From: Microbispora rosea | GTDB lineage: Bacteria; Actinomycetota; Actinomycetes; Streptosporangiales; Streptosporangiaceae | NCBI RefSeq assembly: GCF_900156315.1 | Contig: NZ_FTNI01000026.1 | Span: 1 to 64,000, forward strand | Reading direction: 5' to 3' | Length of the DNA stretch: 64,000 nt | Shown: piece after piece, positions 43,195 to 51,252 of the stretch | Numbering within the stretch: the first letter of the stretch is position 1 | How the letters are laid out: each line of letters begins with the position of its first letter | Position numbers and translations under genes: made by a program | Notes under the pieces: model-generated | Database searches by the model: none | The model's input: only the letters and a program-made list of their open reading frames with translations | What the model was told of the DNA's origin: nothing

Positions 43195-44102
43195 CGGGCC
43201 TGCTCCCCCATCAACGTGTCGGCCCCCTCGGCGATCATGGCTGCCGCGAGTTCGCGGCCCATCTCCACGGCCGCCGTAGAGGGTCCGGAGGTGGACTTGC
43301 GCACCGACCGCCCGCCGTCGACGGCGACGACGGTGGCGGTCAGATTGAGAATGTGCCCGTCACCGGAGGCGAAAGCACCTACCGGGGCCGCGCAACCGGC
43401 CTCGAGGGCGGCGAGCACCGAGCGCTCGGCGCTCACCGCGGCCCGCGTCGGCGGGTCGTCGACGGCGCGCAGCAGCTCGATGAGATCGTCACGGTCGGCC
43501 AGGCACTCGACGGCGAGGGCGCCCTGCCCGGGAGCGGGCAGCATCTCGTCGACCTCGAACACCTGGGCGATCTCCCCGTCCCGGCGGATCCTGACCAGCC
43601 CTGCGGCGGCCAGCACGACGGCGTCGAGCTCGCCCGACGTCACCTTGCCGATGCGGGTGTCCGCGTTTCCCCTGATGGGGACGTAGTCGATGTCCGGCCG
43701 GAGCAGGCGCAACTGGGCCACCCGGCGCGGTGAGCCGGTGCCGATGCGGGCGCCGGCGGGCAGGTCGTGCAGCTTGACCGAGCCGACGAGCGCGTCGCGC
43801 GGGTCGTCCCGCCGCGTGATCGCGGCCATGGCGATCCGCTCGTCCGGCTTGGTCGGCAGGTCCTTGAGCGAGTGGACCGCGAAGTCGACCTCGCCGGCGA
43901 GCAGCCGGCCGCGCAGGTCGTTGACGAACACGCCCGTGCCGCCGAGCTGGGTCAGGTGGGCCCGGGACACGTCGCCGAAGGTCGTGACGCCGACGAGCTC
44001 CACCGCCCGGCCGGTCAGGGCGGTCAGCCGGTCGGCGACGATCTGCGACTGCGAAGTCGCCATCAGGCTCTTGCGGGTGCCGAGCCGCAGGGGGGCGGTC
44101 AC
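43191..44102 (-). CDS. hemC: Hydroxymethylbilane synthase
   Basis: A 303-residue porphobilinogen deaminase. It opens LRLGTRKSLMATSQSQIVA, has VHSLKDLPTKP and IGTGSPRRVAQL, and holds the dipyrromethane cofactor cysteine in ALEAGCAAPVGAF. GTG 44102 overlaps the hemA stop as GTGA; the upward extension of the frame is a shadow of hemA. Confidence 0.95.
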   Translation of the reverse strand: MTAPLRLGTRKSLMATSQSQIVADRLTALTGRAVELVGVTTFGDVSRAHLTQLGGTGVFVNDLRGRLLAGEVDFAVHSLKDLPTKPDERIAMAAITRRDDPRDALVGSVKLHDLPAGARIGTGSPRRVAQLRLLRPDIDYVPIRGNADTRIGKVTSGELDAVVLAAAGLVRIRRDGEIAQVFEVDEMLPAPGQGALAVECLADRDDLIELLRAVDDPPTRAAVSAERSVLAALEAGCAAPVGAFASGDGHILNLTATVVAVDGGRSVRKSTSGPSTAAVEMGRELAAAMIAEGADTLMGEQAR

Positions 44103-45397
44103 TGCTCCACCTCCAGGCTCGAAACGGCGTCGGGCGTCTTCGGGTCGAGGCCGAACAGCTCGCGCAGCGCCTCCGCGTACTGGTCGCCGCCCGGGGATGC
44201 GGCCAGCCGCTTGACCCGTACGGTCGGCTCGTGGAGCAGCTTGTCCACGACCCGCCGTACGGTCTGGTTGATCTCGTCGCGCATCCGCCCGTCGATGTCC
44301 GGCAGGCGGGACAGCAGCCGGCCCATCTCCGCCTCGACCACCCCGGCGGCCTTGCTGCGCAGGGCCACGACCGTGGGGGTGACGAGCGCGGCGCGCGCCG
44401 CGTCGAGGTAGGCGGCGACCTCCTCGGTCACGATGCGCCTGACCTCGCAGATCGCCTCGGCCCTGCCGCCGTCGGAGACGTCGTCGCCGACGCCGTCCTG
44501 CTGCATCGACTTCAGGTCGACCAGCGTCACGCCGGGCAGGTCCCGTACGCCGGGGTCCACGTCGTGGGGCAGCGCGAGGTCGAGGACGAACAGCGGCCTG
44601 TCGCGGTGCCCGAGCGTCTCCGGGGTGATCGTGCGGGTTCCCGCGCCGATGCAGGAGATGACCAGGTCGGCCTCCGCCAGCTCGGCCGGGACGTCGGCCA
44701 GGTCCGCGGCACGCCCGCCGACCGTCTCCGCGAGCCGTTCGGCCCGCTCGCGGGTGCGGTTGGCGATGACGATGTCGGTCACGCCCGCGCGGGACAGCGT
44801 CGCGGCGGACAGCGAGCTCATCGAGCCCGCGCCCACGACCAGGGCGCGCCTGCCGGTGATGTCGCCTAGCGCCCGCTCGGCGAGCGTCAGCCCCACCCCG
44901 ACCAGCGACGCGCCGGCCCGGTCGATGCCCGTGTCGGCGTGCGCGCGCTTGCCCACGCGCAGCGCGTGCTGGGCCAGCTCGTTGAGCGTGGTCCCGGCCG
45001 TGCCCTCCTCCTGCGCCAGGCGCAGCGCGGTCCGGATCTGGCCGAGGATCTGCCCCTCGCCGATCACCATGGAGTCGAGCCCGCAGGCGACGGTGAACAG
45101 GTGCTGGACCGCCCGGTCCTCGTAGTGCACGTACAGGTGCCGCGCGAGCGTCTCCTGCGGCAGGCCCGAATGCGCGGCGAGCATGTTGGTCACCGCGGTG
45201 ACGCCGCCGTGGAACCGGTCGACCACTGCGTAGACCTCGACGCGGTTGCACGTCGAGACGACCAGCGCCTCGGACACGTTCTCGTCAGACTGCACGTCGT
45301 GCAGCAGCTTGACGAGCGCGTCCCCGCTGACCGTGACACGTTCGAGCAGCGCGACCGGCGTGGTCCGGTGGCTCAGGCCGACGACGAGGACACTCAT
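44099..45397 (-). CDS. hemA: Glutamyl-tRNA reductase
   Basis: The first committed enzyme of C5 haem synthesis, 432 residues, reducing glutamyl-tRNA with NADPH. The catalytic cysteine is in VVSTCNRVEVYAV, and GEGQILGQIRTAL and the NADPH motif VVGAGSMSSLSA are present. ATG 45397 has GGAG seven bases upstream. It follows rex by 25 bases in the redox-controlled rex-hemACD operon. Confidence 0.96.
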   Translation of the reverse strand: MSVLVVGLSHRTTPVALLERVTVSGDALVKLLHDVQSDENVSEALVVSTCNRVEVYAVVDRFHGGVTAVTNMLAAHSGLPQETLARHLYVHYEDRAVQHLFTVACGLDSMVIGEGQILGQIRTALRLAQEEGTAGTTLNELAQHALRVGKRAHADTGIDRAGASLVGVGLTLAERALGDITGRRALVVGAGSMSSLSAATLSRAGVTDIVIANRTRERAERLAETVGGRAADLADVPAELAEADLVISCIGAGTRTITPETLGHRDRPLFVLDLALPHDVDPGVRDLPGVTLVDLKSMQQDGVGDDVSDGGRAEAICEVRRIVTEEVAAYLDAARAALVTPTVVALRSKAAGVVEAEMGRLLSRLPDIDGRMRDEINQTVRRVVDKLLHEPTVRVKRLAASPGGDQYAEALRELFGLDPKTPDAVSSLEVEQ

Positions 45398-45422
45398 GAG
45401 CTCGCTCCGATCGATGGCTCAC

Positions 45423-46121
45423 TCACATGACCACCCCGTCCGGCCACTCCTCGGCCATGATGGGCCCTCCATTAGCCTTGCGCTGCTCGTGGAACGCAAG
45501 TATCTGCAGTTCGATGGATAAATCGACTTTACGGACATCCACGCCGTCAGGCACAGCCAAGACGACGGGGGCGAAGTTCAAAATACTGGTGACGCCGGCC
45601 GCGATGACACGGTCGCATACCTGCTGGGCCGACGTGGCGGGGGTGGCGATCACCACGATCGAGACTCCGCGCTTCTTGATCACGGACTCCAGCTCGTCGG
45701 CGTGCTCGACGACGAGACCTGCGATGCGATCGCCCACGACGTGCGGATCGGCGTCCAGCAGGCCCGCGATCCGGAACCCGCGGGAGGCGAACCCGCCGTA
45801 GTTGGCCAGCGCCCGGCCGAGGTTTCCCACGCCGACGATGGCCACGGCCCAGTCCTGAGTGAGACCAAGCTCACGCGAGATTTGATAGATGAGGTACTGC
45901 ACGTCGTAGCCGACACCTCTGGTGCCGTACGACCCGAGGTGGGACAGGTCCTTGCGGAGCTTGGCGGAGTTCACTCCGGCGGCGAGCGCGAGATCCTCCG
46001 AGCTCACCGTCGCCGTGCCCCGTTCGGCCATCCCGTTGAGTGCGCGCAGGTAGAGCGGCAGCCTCGCCACCGTGGCGTCGGGGATGCCGCGGTCACGGGC
46101 CTGCGGGATACGGCGGATCAC
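45423..46121 (-). CDS. rex: Redox-sensing repressor Rex
   Basis: A 232-residue NADH/NAD+ sensor. The winged helix has GIPDATVARLPLYLRAL and GVNSAKLRKDLSHLGSYG, and the Rossmann domain has AIVGVGNLGRALANY. The domain-swapped C-terminal helix is SIELQILAFHEQR. Rex binds its operator at a low NADH/NAD+ ratio. Two matching operators are in this window: at 46206-46223 before its own gene, and at 26190-26207 before menJ-nuo. It heads rex-hemA-hemC-hemD. GTG 46121 is the start. Confidence 0.96.
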   Translation of the reverse strand: MIRRIPQARDRGIPDATVARLPLYLRALNGMAERGTATVSSEDLALAAGVNSAKLRKDLSHLGSYGTRGVGYDVQYLIYQISRELGLTQDWAVAIVGVGNLGRALANYGGFASRGFRIAGLLDADPHVVGDRIAGLVVEHADELESVIKKRGVSIVVIATPATSAQQVCDRVIAAGVTSILNFAPVVLAVPDGVDVRKVDLSIELQILAFHEQRKANGGPIMAEEWPDGVVM

Positions 46122-46205
46122 TTGCCGGGGCTCCAGGGGGACGGACGGCCGGTTGCGCCCCCGGCCGCATAGCGGATGCGACGGATGAGTACCAGGTTAG
46201 TGCCT

Positions 46206-46223
46206 TTGTGAAGCAATGCACAA
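46206..46223. promoter_or_regulatory. Rex operator upstream of rex-hemACD
   Basis: TTGTGAAGCAATGCACAA matches the Rex palindrome with one arm mismatch. The preceding bases GTGCCT are the same as at the menJ-nuo operator. It lies in the rex/glutaredoxin divergent region and indicates autoregulation, as known for Streptomyces Rex. Confidence 0.9.
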
Positions 46224-46315
46224 AGTCGATCGTGCGCGGTTTCCCTCATCACAAGGGTCCCAGGAGGGGGCGGCGGTCTCCATTCCGGGCCGGGAGGATC
46301 GTGATAATCGAGGGC

Positions 46316-46564
46316 ATGGCTCCTCAAGACCACCGGATCACACTGCTCGGCAAGCCCGGCTGCCACCTGTGCGACGACGCCCGCGCCGTGGTCGAGCGCG
46401 TGGCCGCCGAGCTGGGCGTCCCCTGGGACGAACGCGACATCACCGCCTCGCCGGAGGACCAGGCCGAATACTGGGAGATGATCCCGGTCGTCCTGATCGA
46501 CGGCGTGCAGCACGACTACTGGCGGGTCAACGAGAACCGCCTCCGGGAGGCCCTGCTGCGGTGA
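46316..46564 (+). CDS. Glutaredoxin-family protein
   Basis: An 82-residue thioredoxin-fold protein of the glutaredoxin-like DUF836 type, with the redox pair in GKPGCHLCDDARAVV and the cis-proline in EMIPVVLIDG. ATG 46316 is chosen; GTG 46301, three bases after GGGAGG, is also possible and would add five residues. It diverges from rex and could share the Rex-controlled promoter region. Substrate unknown. Confidence 0.88.
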   Translation: MAPQDHRITLLGKPGCHLCDDARAVVERVAAELGVPWDERDITASPEDQAEYWEMIPVVLIDGVQHDYWRVNENRLREALLR

Positions 46565-46604
46565 GGCCACGGCCGGCGTGGGTGCGGCGCGCGGCCACCT
46601 TGAA

Positions 46605-46660
46605 CCGGCCTGCCTGACCTCTCCGGCCTGCCCGGACCTGTCCGGCCTGCCTGGCCCTAG
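46605..46660. repeat. Short tandem repeat between convergent genes
   Basis: Three imperfect 18-19-base units each begin CCGGCCTGCC (46605, 46623, 46642). They lie between the glutaredoxin stop and the stop of the membrane-ABM gene and just touch the latter. Confidence 0.55.
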
Positions 46661-48303
46661 AGGATCCGGCGGGCGGGGAGGGGAACCACCTTGGCGGCGT
46701 TGACACTGAGCTCGATGACGTTGGCCGCCAGCACGTACTTCACCCGCTCGGTCGCGAACCGCTCCATGTGCGGCTGCCGCTGGTGCTCGGCGTAGCCGAC
46801 CTCGTCCCGGTAGAGCTCGTAGACGATGCGCTGGAGCGGGGCCGACTTGACCGCGTGGCAGACGAACAGCAGCGTGTCCGGCTCGTTGCGCTGGACCGCC
46901 TCCACCGTCTCCTCCGCCAGCGTGTCGAATGCCTCGCCCGAGCCGTCGAGCAGCGTGAAGACGGTCAGCAGGCCGTAGATGCCGGGGGCCGGCTTCACCG
47001 AGCCGCCCTGACCGGCGGGCCGGCCCGCCTGCTGCGGCCCCTGCCCGCCGTCCTGGCGGCTCATGGCCGGACGGGACCTGCCGCCGAACCCGACGCCGAA
47101 GCTCGCGGCGAGGTCGGCCGGATCGGGGACCTCCGCCCCGGGATAGAGGGCCCCCGTGGCGGGCATCGCCCGGTCGGGCTCGGCCGGAGCCGCCGCGGGC
47201 ATGCCGTATTCGGGCCGGCGGGGCTGGCCGTACTGGTCCGCGGCGAGAAGCTGGCCGGTCGCGGGACCGCCGAAGTCGTCGGGGGACAGCGGACCGTCGG
47301 AGGGCCGCATGCGGGCGGCGTAGTCGACCTCGTTCTGCTCCCCCGCCCGGTATTCGGCCACCAGGTCGCCGAGCCCGGAACGGCGCGGCGCTCCCGGCCC
47401 CCCGGCTCCCGCACCTCCGGCTCCCGGCATACCGGACGGCACCGCACCGGCTCCGGCGGAGCGGCCTCCAGGAGCCCCGCGCGGCGGCACGGGCGGCCCC
47501 GAGGGCGCGGAGGGCACGCGGGTCTCGGCCCGCAGGGCGCTGTCGGCCCGGCCGCCGCGCCGCCCCTGCCACTCCTCCTCCGGGGCCTCGTCGTCCTCAC
47601 CCTCGTCGTCGTACGGCGCGAGCGGCCGGGCCACGACGTACCAGACGCCTCCGGCGGAGGCGGCCAGCACCGCGACGACGACCAGCCCGGGAAGCCCGAA
47701 CTCGAGCACACCCGAGATCGCCATTCCCGCCGGGGCGAGCACGACGGTCGCGTTCATGTTGTCGACGTCGTACTCGTCTCCGTCCCGCCATGCCATCACC
47801 GCCATGGCGAGGCAGAGCAGGAGGATGAAGACCACCAGGCCGTGGACGCCCCGCAGCAGCCACTCCGGCCAGAGGTCCCAGTGGGCCGGCCCGTCGGGCA
47901 GCGACTTGCCGAAGCCGGCGGTGACGACGGGGTCGAGCACCATGATCACCGTGCCCACGACCGTGAGCGCGGCGCCGAGGAGCCAGCCGGCGAAGCGGGC
48001 GCCGCCCTTCTCCGCGAGGAGCTGGATGACGCCGATCGTCAGCCAGAGCGGCGCCAGCAGCGAGCCGGTGATCTGGTAGGCCCGGAACGTCACGGGCCCG
48101 AATCCGGTGAGATGGCCGACGGCGACGGCGCCGAGCGACAACGCCAGCGTGCCTGTGGCGATGCTCCACGCGATCAGCCAACCGGCCGGCTCGTCACGGA
48201 GACGCCCGACGAGGACGCCGGTGGTGATGCCGGCGAGCAGGGCGCCGGCGAACGCGAGGAGAGCGACGAGGACTTCCATGGTGGCACCCATGCTGCCGGA
48301 CAT
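46657..48303 (-). CDS. Membrane protein fused to a C-terminal ABM-type domain
   Basis: A 548-residue protein in three parts. Residues about 9-235 have seven hydrophobic helices (MEVLVALLAFAGALLAGI, LRGVHGLVVFILLLC). Residues about 236-430 form a disordered Pro/Gly/Ala-rich linker. Residues about 440-540 (GIYGLLTVFTLLDGSGEAF, ETVEAVQRNEPDTLLFVCHA, YRDEVGYAEHQRQPHMERF) match the antibiotic-biosynthesis monooxygenase fold. Free ABM proteins oxidise quinols or degrade haem, but here the domain is tethered to the membrane. Next to rex-hem on one side and bldN on the other. Function unknown; start could also be ATG at residue 9. Confidence 0.7.
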   Translation of the reverse strand: MSGSMGATMEVLVALLAFAGALLAGITTGVLVGRLRDEPAGWLIAWSIATGTLALSLGAVAVGHLTGFGPVTFRAYQITGSLLAPLWLTIGVIQLLAEKGGARFAGWLLGAALTVVGTVIMVLDPVVTAGFGKSLPDGPAHWDLWPEWLLRGVHGLVVFILLLCLAMAVMAWRDGDEYDVDNMNATVVLAPAGMAISGVLEFGLPGLVVVAVLAASAGGVWYVVARPLAPYDDEGEDDEAPEEEWQGRRGGRADSALRAETRVPSAPSGPPVPPRGAPGGRSAGAGAVPSGMPGAGGAGAGGPGAPRRSGLGDLVAEYRAGEQNEVDYAARMRPSDGPLSPDDFGGPATGQLLAADQYGQPRRPEYGMPAAAPAEPDRAMPATGALYPGAEVPDPADLAASFGVGFGGRSRPAMSRQDGGQGPQQAGRPAGQGGSVKPAPGIYGLLTVFTLLDGSGEAFDTLAEETVEAVQRNEPDTLLFVCHAVKSAPLQRIVYELYRDEVGYAEHQRQPHMERFATERVKYVLAANVIELSVNAAKVVPLPARRIL

Positions 48304-48391
48304 CGGCTTGTCACCGGTAGCCGGTCGCCCTGTCCGGGAATGTCACTCGCCGCGTACGCACTCCTGAAGCGGATTCCTCCACCCGAACGGA

Positions 48392-49114
48392 TTGTGTAAT
48401 CCCCCGTTGATTTCTAGAGTGTTCGAGCACGCCGACTCCCCTTCCCCCATGGGATCACGGATGCCGAACACGTGGCCGTTGGCCGGGCTTTCCCCTCCGG
48501 TAGCAGCAGGAGCAGCGCAACCCGCGCGTTCCGCCGATCTCTCCGATCGCGAGCGCGAGCGCGAGCACGACGAGATGCGGAGCCTCGTGCTGCGCGCCAA
48601 GACCGGCGACAGCGAGGCGTTCGGCGCGCTCTACGACCACTACCTGGATCTGGTCTACCGGTACGTCTACTTCCGGGTCGGCAGCCACGCGCTCGCCGAG
48701 GACCTGACGAGCGAGACGTTCCTGCGGGCACTGCGGGGCATGGCCGAGTTCACCTGGCAGGGCCGCGACTTCGGCGCCTGGCTCGTCACGATCGCCCGCA
48801 ACCTCGTCACCGATCACTACAAGTCGGGCCGCAACCGCCTCGAGGTGACCACCGCGGAGATACTCGACACGCCTCTGGACGGCCCGCACATCCCCGAGAA
48901 CGCGGTCGTCACGAACATGGTCAACGAACGCGTGATGCAGGCGATCAAGCAACTCGGCCCGGAGCAGCAGGAATGCGTGATCCTTCGTTTCCTGCACGGG
49001 ATGTCGCTCGCGGAGACCGCGATGATCATGGGCAAGAAGTCCGGGGCGATCAAGGCGCTCCAGTTCCGGGCGATCAGGGCGCTCGCCCGGGAACTCCCCG
49101 ACGATCTCGGTTGA
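48392..49114 (+). CDS. bldN: ECF sigma factor BldN
   Basis: A 240-residue RNA polymerase sigma factor of the BldN group, which in Streptomyces turns on chaplin, rodlin and other morphogenesis genes. Sigma2 has SEAFGALYDHYLDLVYRYVY, EDLTSETFLRALRG and FTWQGRDFGAWLVTIARN. Sigma4 has LGPEQQECVILRFLHGMS and KKSGAIKALQFRAIRALA. A 55-60-residue N-terminal extension precedes sigma2; Streptomyces BldN has a longer pro-sequence that is removed. The start is uncertain (GTG 48392, ATG 48449 or ATG 48461). Followed by an RsbN-like gene. Confidence 0.88.
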   Translation: MCNPPLISRVFEHADSPSPMGSRMPNTWPLAGLSPPVAAGAAQPARSADLSDREREREHDEMRSLVLRAKTGDSEAFGALYDHYLDLVYRYVYFRVGSHALAEDLTSETFLRALRGMAEFTWQGRDFGAWLVTIARNLVTDHYKSGRNRLEVTTAEILDTPLDGPHIPENAVVTNMVNERVMQAIKQLGPEQQECVILRFLHGMSLAETAMIMGKKSGAIKALQFRAIRALARELPDDLG

Positions 49115-49174
49115 CACCCCCCGTAACCATTACCCATACCCCATCGTTGGGCATGTGGCAGGTCGGATCTTCAG

Positions 49175-50029
49175 GTGGACTTCGCGGGCAGGCCGGAAGG
49201 TGACGAACGCTTCCCAGCCCCGCGAGCGGCTCCGCTGGGCGTCAAGCGGGGGATGGCGGGAGCGGTGATGGGCTGGTGGCGACGCTCGCGCCGCGCGGGC
49301 GGCCGGTCGTCGGCCCGTTCCCGCGACGGCGCCGGTCGCCGTTTCCTGCTGCGCGGCCGGTCGCCGGCCCGCACCCGCGGGGTCCTCGCACGCGTGGCTG
49401 GTCTCCGCTCCCTGCTGGGCAGCCGCCCGCGACCGGAGTTCCGCGAGAGGCTGCGGGCCGACCTGATGCGGGCCCACGCCGCCGAGCGCGCGGCGGGCAG
49501 GCAGGCGGCGGGAAAGCACGCGGCGCCCGCCGCCCCACCCCCGCGGCCCCGGTCCCGCTGGTCCCTGCTCGTACGGCTGCGCCCCCTGCTGGTGTTCTGC
49601 GTGCTGCTGGCGGCGATGTTCGGGACCGGTGTGCGCACCCACTACGCGGTGCCCGGCGAGGTGCTGTATCCGCTGAAGAGGATGGCGGAGTCGACGGTGC
49701 TCCGCCTCGCGCACGACGACGAGGAACTGGCGCAGCGGCAGATGGTCGCGGCGCGGCAGCGGGCCGCCGAGACCGCGTCGCTGGTGAACGCGGCGACCCC
49801 GGAGCGCCGCCGGCTCATCGGGCAGACGCTCGACGACATGGAGACGACCACCAGGGCCGCGCTGAGCCGGGTGGTCCGGCAGGGACGCGCCGACGGCAAG
49901 GCGCGCGAGTTCGCCCGTGAGCAGCGCAATCTCGTGGAGCCGTTGCTGCCGAAGCTCGACGGGGAAAATCGCGACAAGGTTAACCAATACCTAATTTATA
50001 TCGATTCGTTCACGGGTTCCGGACGTTGA
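49175..50029 (+). CDS. rsbN: DUF5667 membrane protein, RsbN-like anti-sigma factor
   Basis: A protein of up to 284 residues directly after bldN. The N-terminal cytoplasmic part holds SRPRPEFRERLRADLMRAH, a single helix LLVFCVLLAAMFGTGV follows, and the outside part is a DUF5667 helical domain opening YAVPGEVLYPLKRMAEST. Streptomyces RsbN, encoded beside bldN, has this layout and binds BldN. Identity is inferred from architecture and position. Start could be GTG 49175, ATG 49253 or, best spaced from GGGAG, ATG 49268. The N-terminus before residue 70 is Arg/Ser-rich. Confidence 0.72.
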   Translation: MDFAGRPEGDERFPAPRAAPLGVKRGMAGAVMGWWRRSRRAGGRSSARSRDGAGRRFLLRGRSPARTRGVLARVAGLRSLLGSRPRPEFRERLRADLMRAHAAERAAGRQAAGKHAAPAAPPPRPRSRWSLLVRLRPLLVFCVLLAAMFGTGVRTHYAVPGEVLYPLKRMAESTVLRLAHDDEELAQRQMVAARQRAAETASLVNAATPERRRLIGQTLDDMETTTRAALSRVVRQGRADGKAREFAREQRNLVEPLLPKLDGENRDKVNQYLIYIDSFTGSGR

Positions 50030-50084
50030 CACGTCATGTCCCGCTCCCGTTCCGTGCACTCTGCGGCGGTTAAGCTGATGAGTC

Positions 50085-50954
50085 ATGAGGCGGCTATTGC
50101 GACGGCGGGAAGAGGCGGAGATCGCCGGCGAAGTGGCGGCCGCCGCGGCGGTGTCCGTCCCCGAGGTCGTCCCCGACCTCACGGCGGCGGCGTTCTTCGA
50201 CGTCGACAACACCATGATGCGTGGCGCCTCGATCTACCACTTCGCCCGGGGACTGGCGTCGCGCGGCCTGTTCACCAGCCGTGACCTCATGAAGTTCGCG
50301 CTCGGGCAGGCGTGGTTTCGCGTGCGGGGCAACGAGAACCCCGAGCACATCGCCAAGGCCAAGGAGATGGCCCTCGCCTTCGTCGCCGGGCTGAAGGTGG
50401 ACGAGGTCGTCCGCCTGGGCGAGGAGATCTACGACGACGTGATGGCCGACCGCGTGTGGCAGGGCACCCGCGCGCTGGCCCAGGCGCACCTGGACGCCGG
50501 GCAGCGGGTGTGGCTGGTCACCGCCACGCCGGTCGAGCTGGCCCGGGTCATCGCGCAGCGGCTCGGGCTCACCGGCGCGCTCGGCACGGTCGCCGAGACC
50601 GCGGACGGCGCCTACACCGGACGGCTCGTCGGCGACCTGCTGCACGGCCCGGCCAAGGCCGAGGCCATCCGCGCGCTGGCCCGTCGTGAGGGCCTCGACC
50701 TGGCCCGTTGCTCGGCCTACAGCGACTCTGCCAACGACCTGCCGATGCTCTCCCTCGTCGGGCACCCGCACGCCATCAACCCCGACAGCGAGCTGCGCGA
50801 GCACGCCAGGGAGAACGGCTGGGAGGTCCGCGACTTCCGCACGGGCAGGAAGGCGACGATGATCGGTCTGCCGATCGCCGCGACCGCGGGAGCCATCGCG
50901 GGCGGCGTCGCCGCGGGCATCGCCCTGCGCCGCCACTACCGCTCCGCGCTCTGA
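50085..50954 (+). CDS. HAD-IB family phosphatase
   Basis: A 289-residue haloacid dehalogenase-like hydrolase of the SerB-like IB class. Motif I is FFDVDNTMMRG, motif II WLVTATP, motif III lysine in GPAKAEAIRAL and motif IV AYSDSANDLPML. A C-terminal hydrophobic segment (IGLPIAATAGAIAGGVAAGIA) may anchor it to the membrane. In relatives these enzymes sit near acyltransferase genes, as here. Substrate unknown. Its stop codon falls in the first unit of a 23-bp tandem repeat. Confidence 0.88.
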   Translation: MRRLLRRREEAEIAGEVAAAAAVSVPEVVPDLTAAAFFDVDNTMMRGASIYHFARGLASRGLFTSRDLMKFALGQAWFRVRGNENPEHIAKAKEMALAFVAGLKVDEVVRLGEEIYDDVMADRVWQGTRALAQAHLDAGQRVWLVTATPVELARVIAQRLGLTGALGTVAETADGAYTGRLVGDLLHGPAKAEAIRALARREGLDLARCSAYSDSANDLPMLSLVGHPHAINPDSELREHARENGWEVRDFRTGRKATMIGLPIAATAGAIAGGVAAGIALRRHYRSAL

Positions 50955-51000
50955 GACACCGCCGCTCCGCGCTCTGAGACACCGCCGCTCCGCGCTCTGA
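50939..51000. repeat. 23-bp tandem repeat overlapping the HAD gene stop
   Basis: Units CCGCTCCGCGCTCTGAGACA plus CCG start at 50939, 50962 and 50985 (the last partial). The gene's final codons and TGA are in the first copy, so the 3' end has been duplicated downstream. Confidence 0.85.
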
Positions 51001-51078
51001 GCGCGCTCAAGGCGGCCGGGCACCTCACTCCCGTGGCCGCGGCGGCCGGAATCCGCCCGGCACGCGCCGCGACGGCGC

Positions 51079-51240
51079 TCAGGCGGCGGACCGGCCCTTC
51101 GACCGGCCCGGCGTGAGGTCCGGCGCGGCCCGCTCGATCAGGGCGGCCAGCTCGCGGTTCACCAGTCCGGGACGTTCGAAACCGATCATGTGCCCGGCAC
51201 CGGGGATCCGTACGGGGGACCCGATGCCCAACACGCTTCC
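51079..51240 (-). pseudogene. C-terminal remnant of an alpha/beta-hydrolase
   Basis: On the minus strand this reads SPVRIPGAGHMIGFERPGLV and NRELAALIERAAPDL before a stop at 51079. That is the classic end of an alpha/beta-hydrolase, with the catalytic histidine in GAGHM. Upstream the frame meets a stop within about 10 codons, at the end of the acyltransferase gene, and the nucleophile domain is absent. It looks like a gene deleted down to its last about 50 codons. Confidence 0.75.
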
Positions 51241-51252
51241 CGCAGGGCGACG

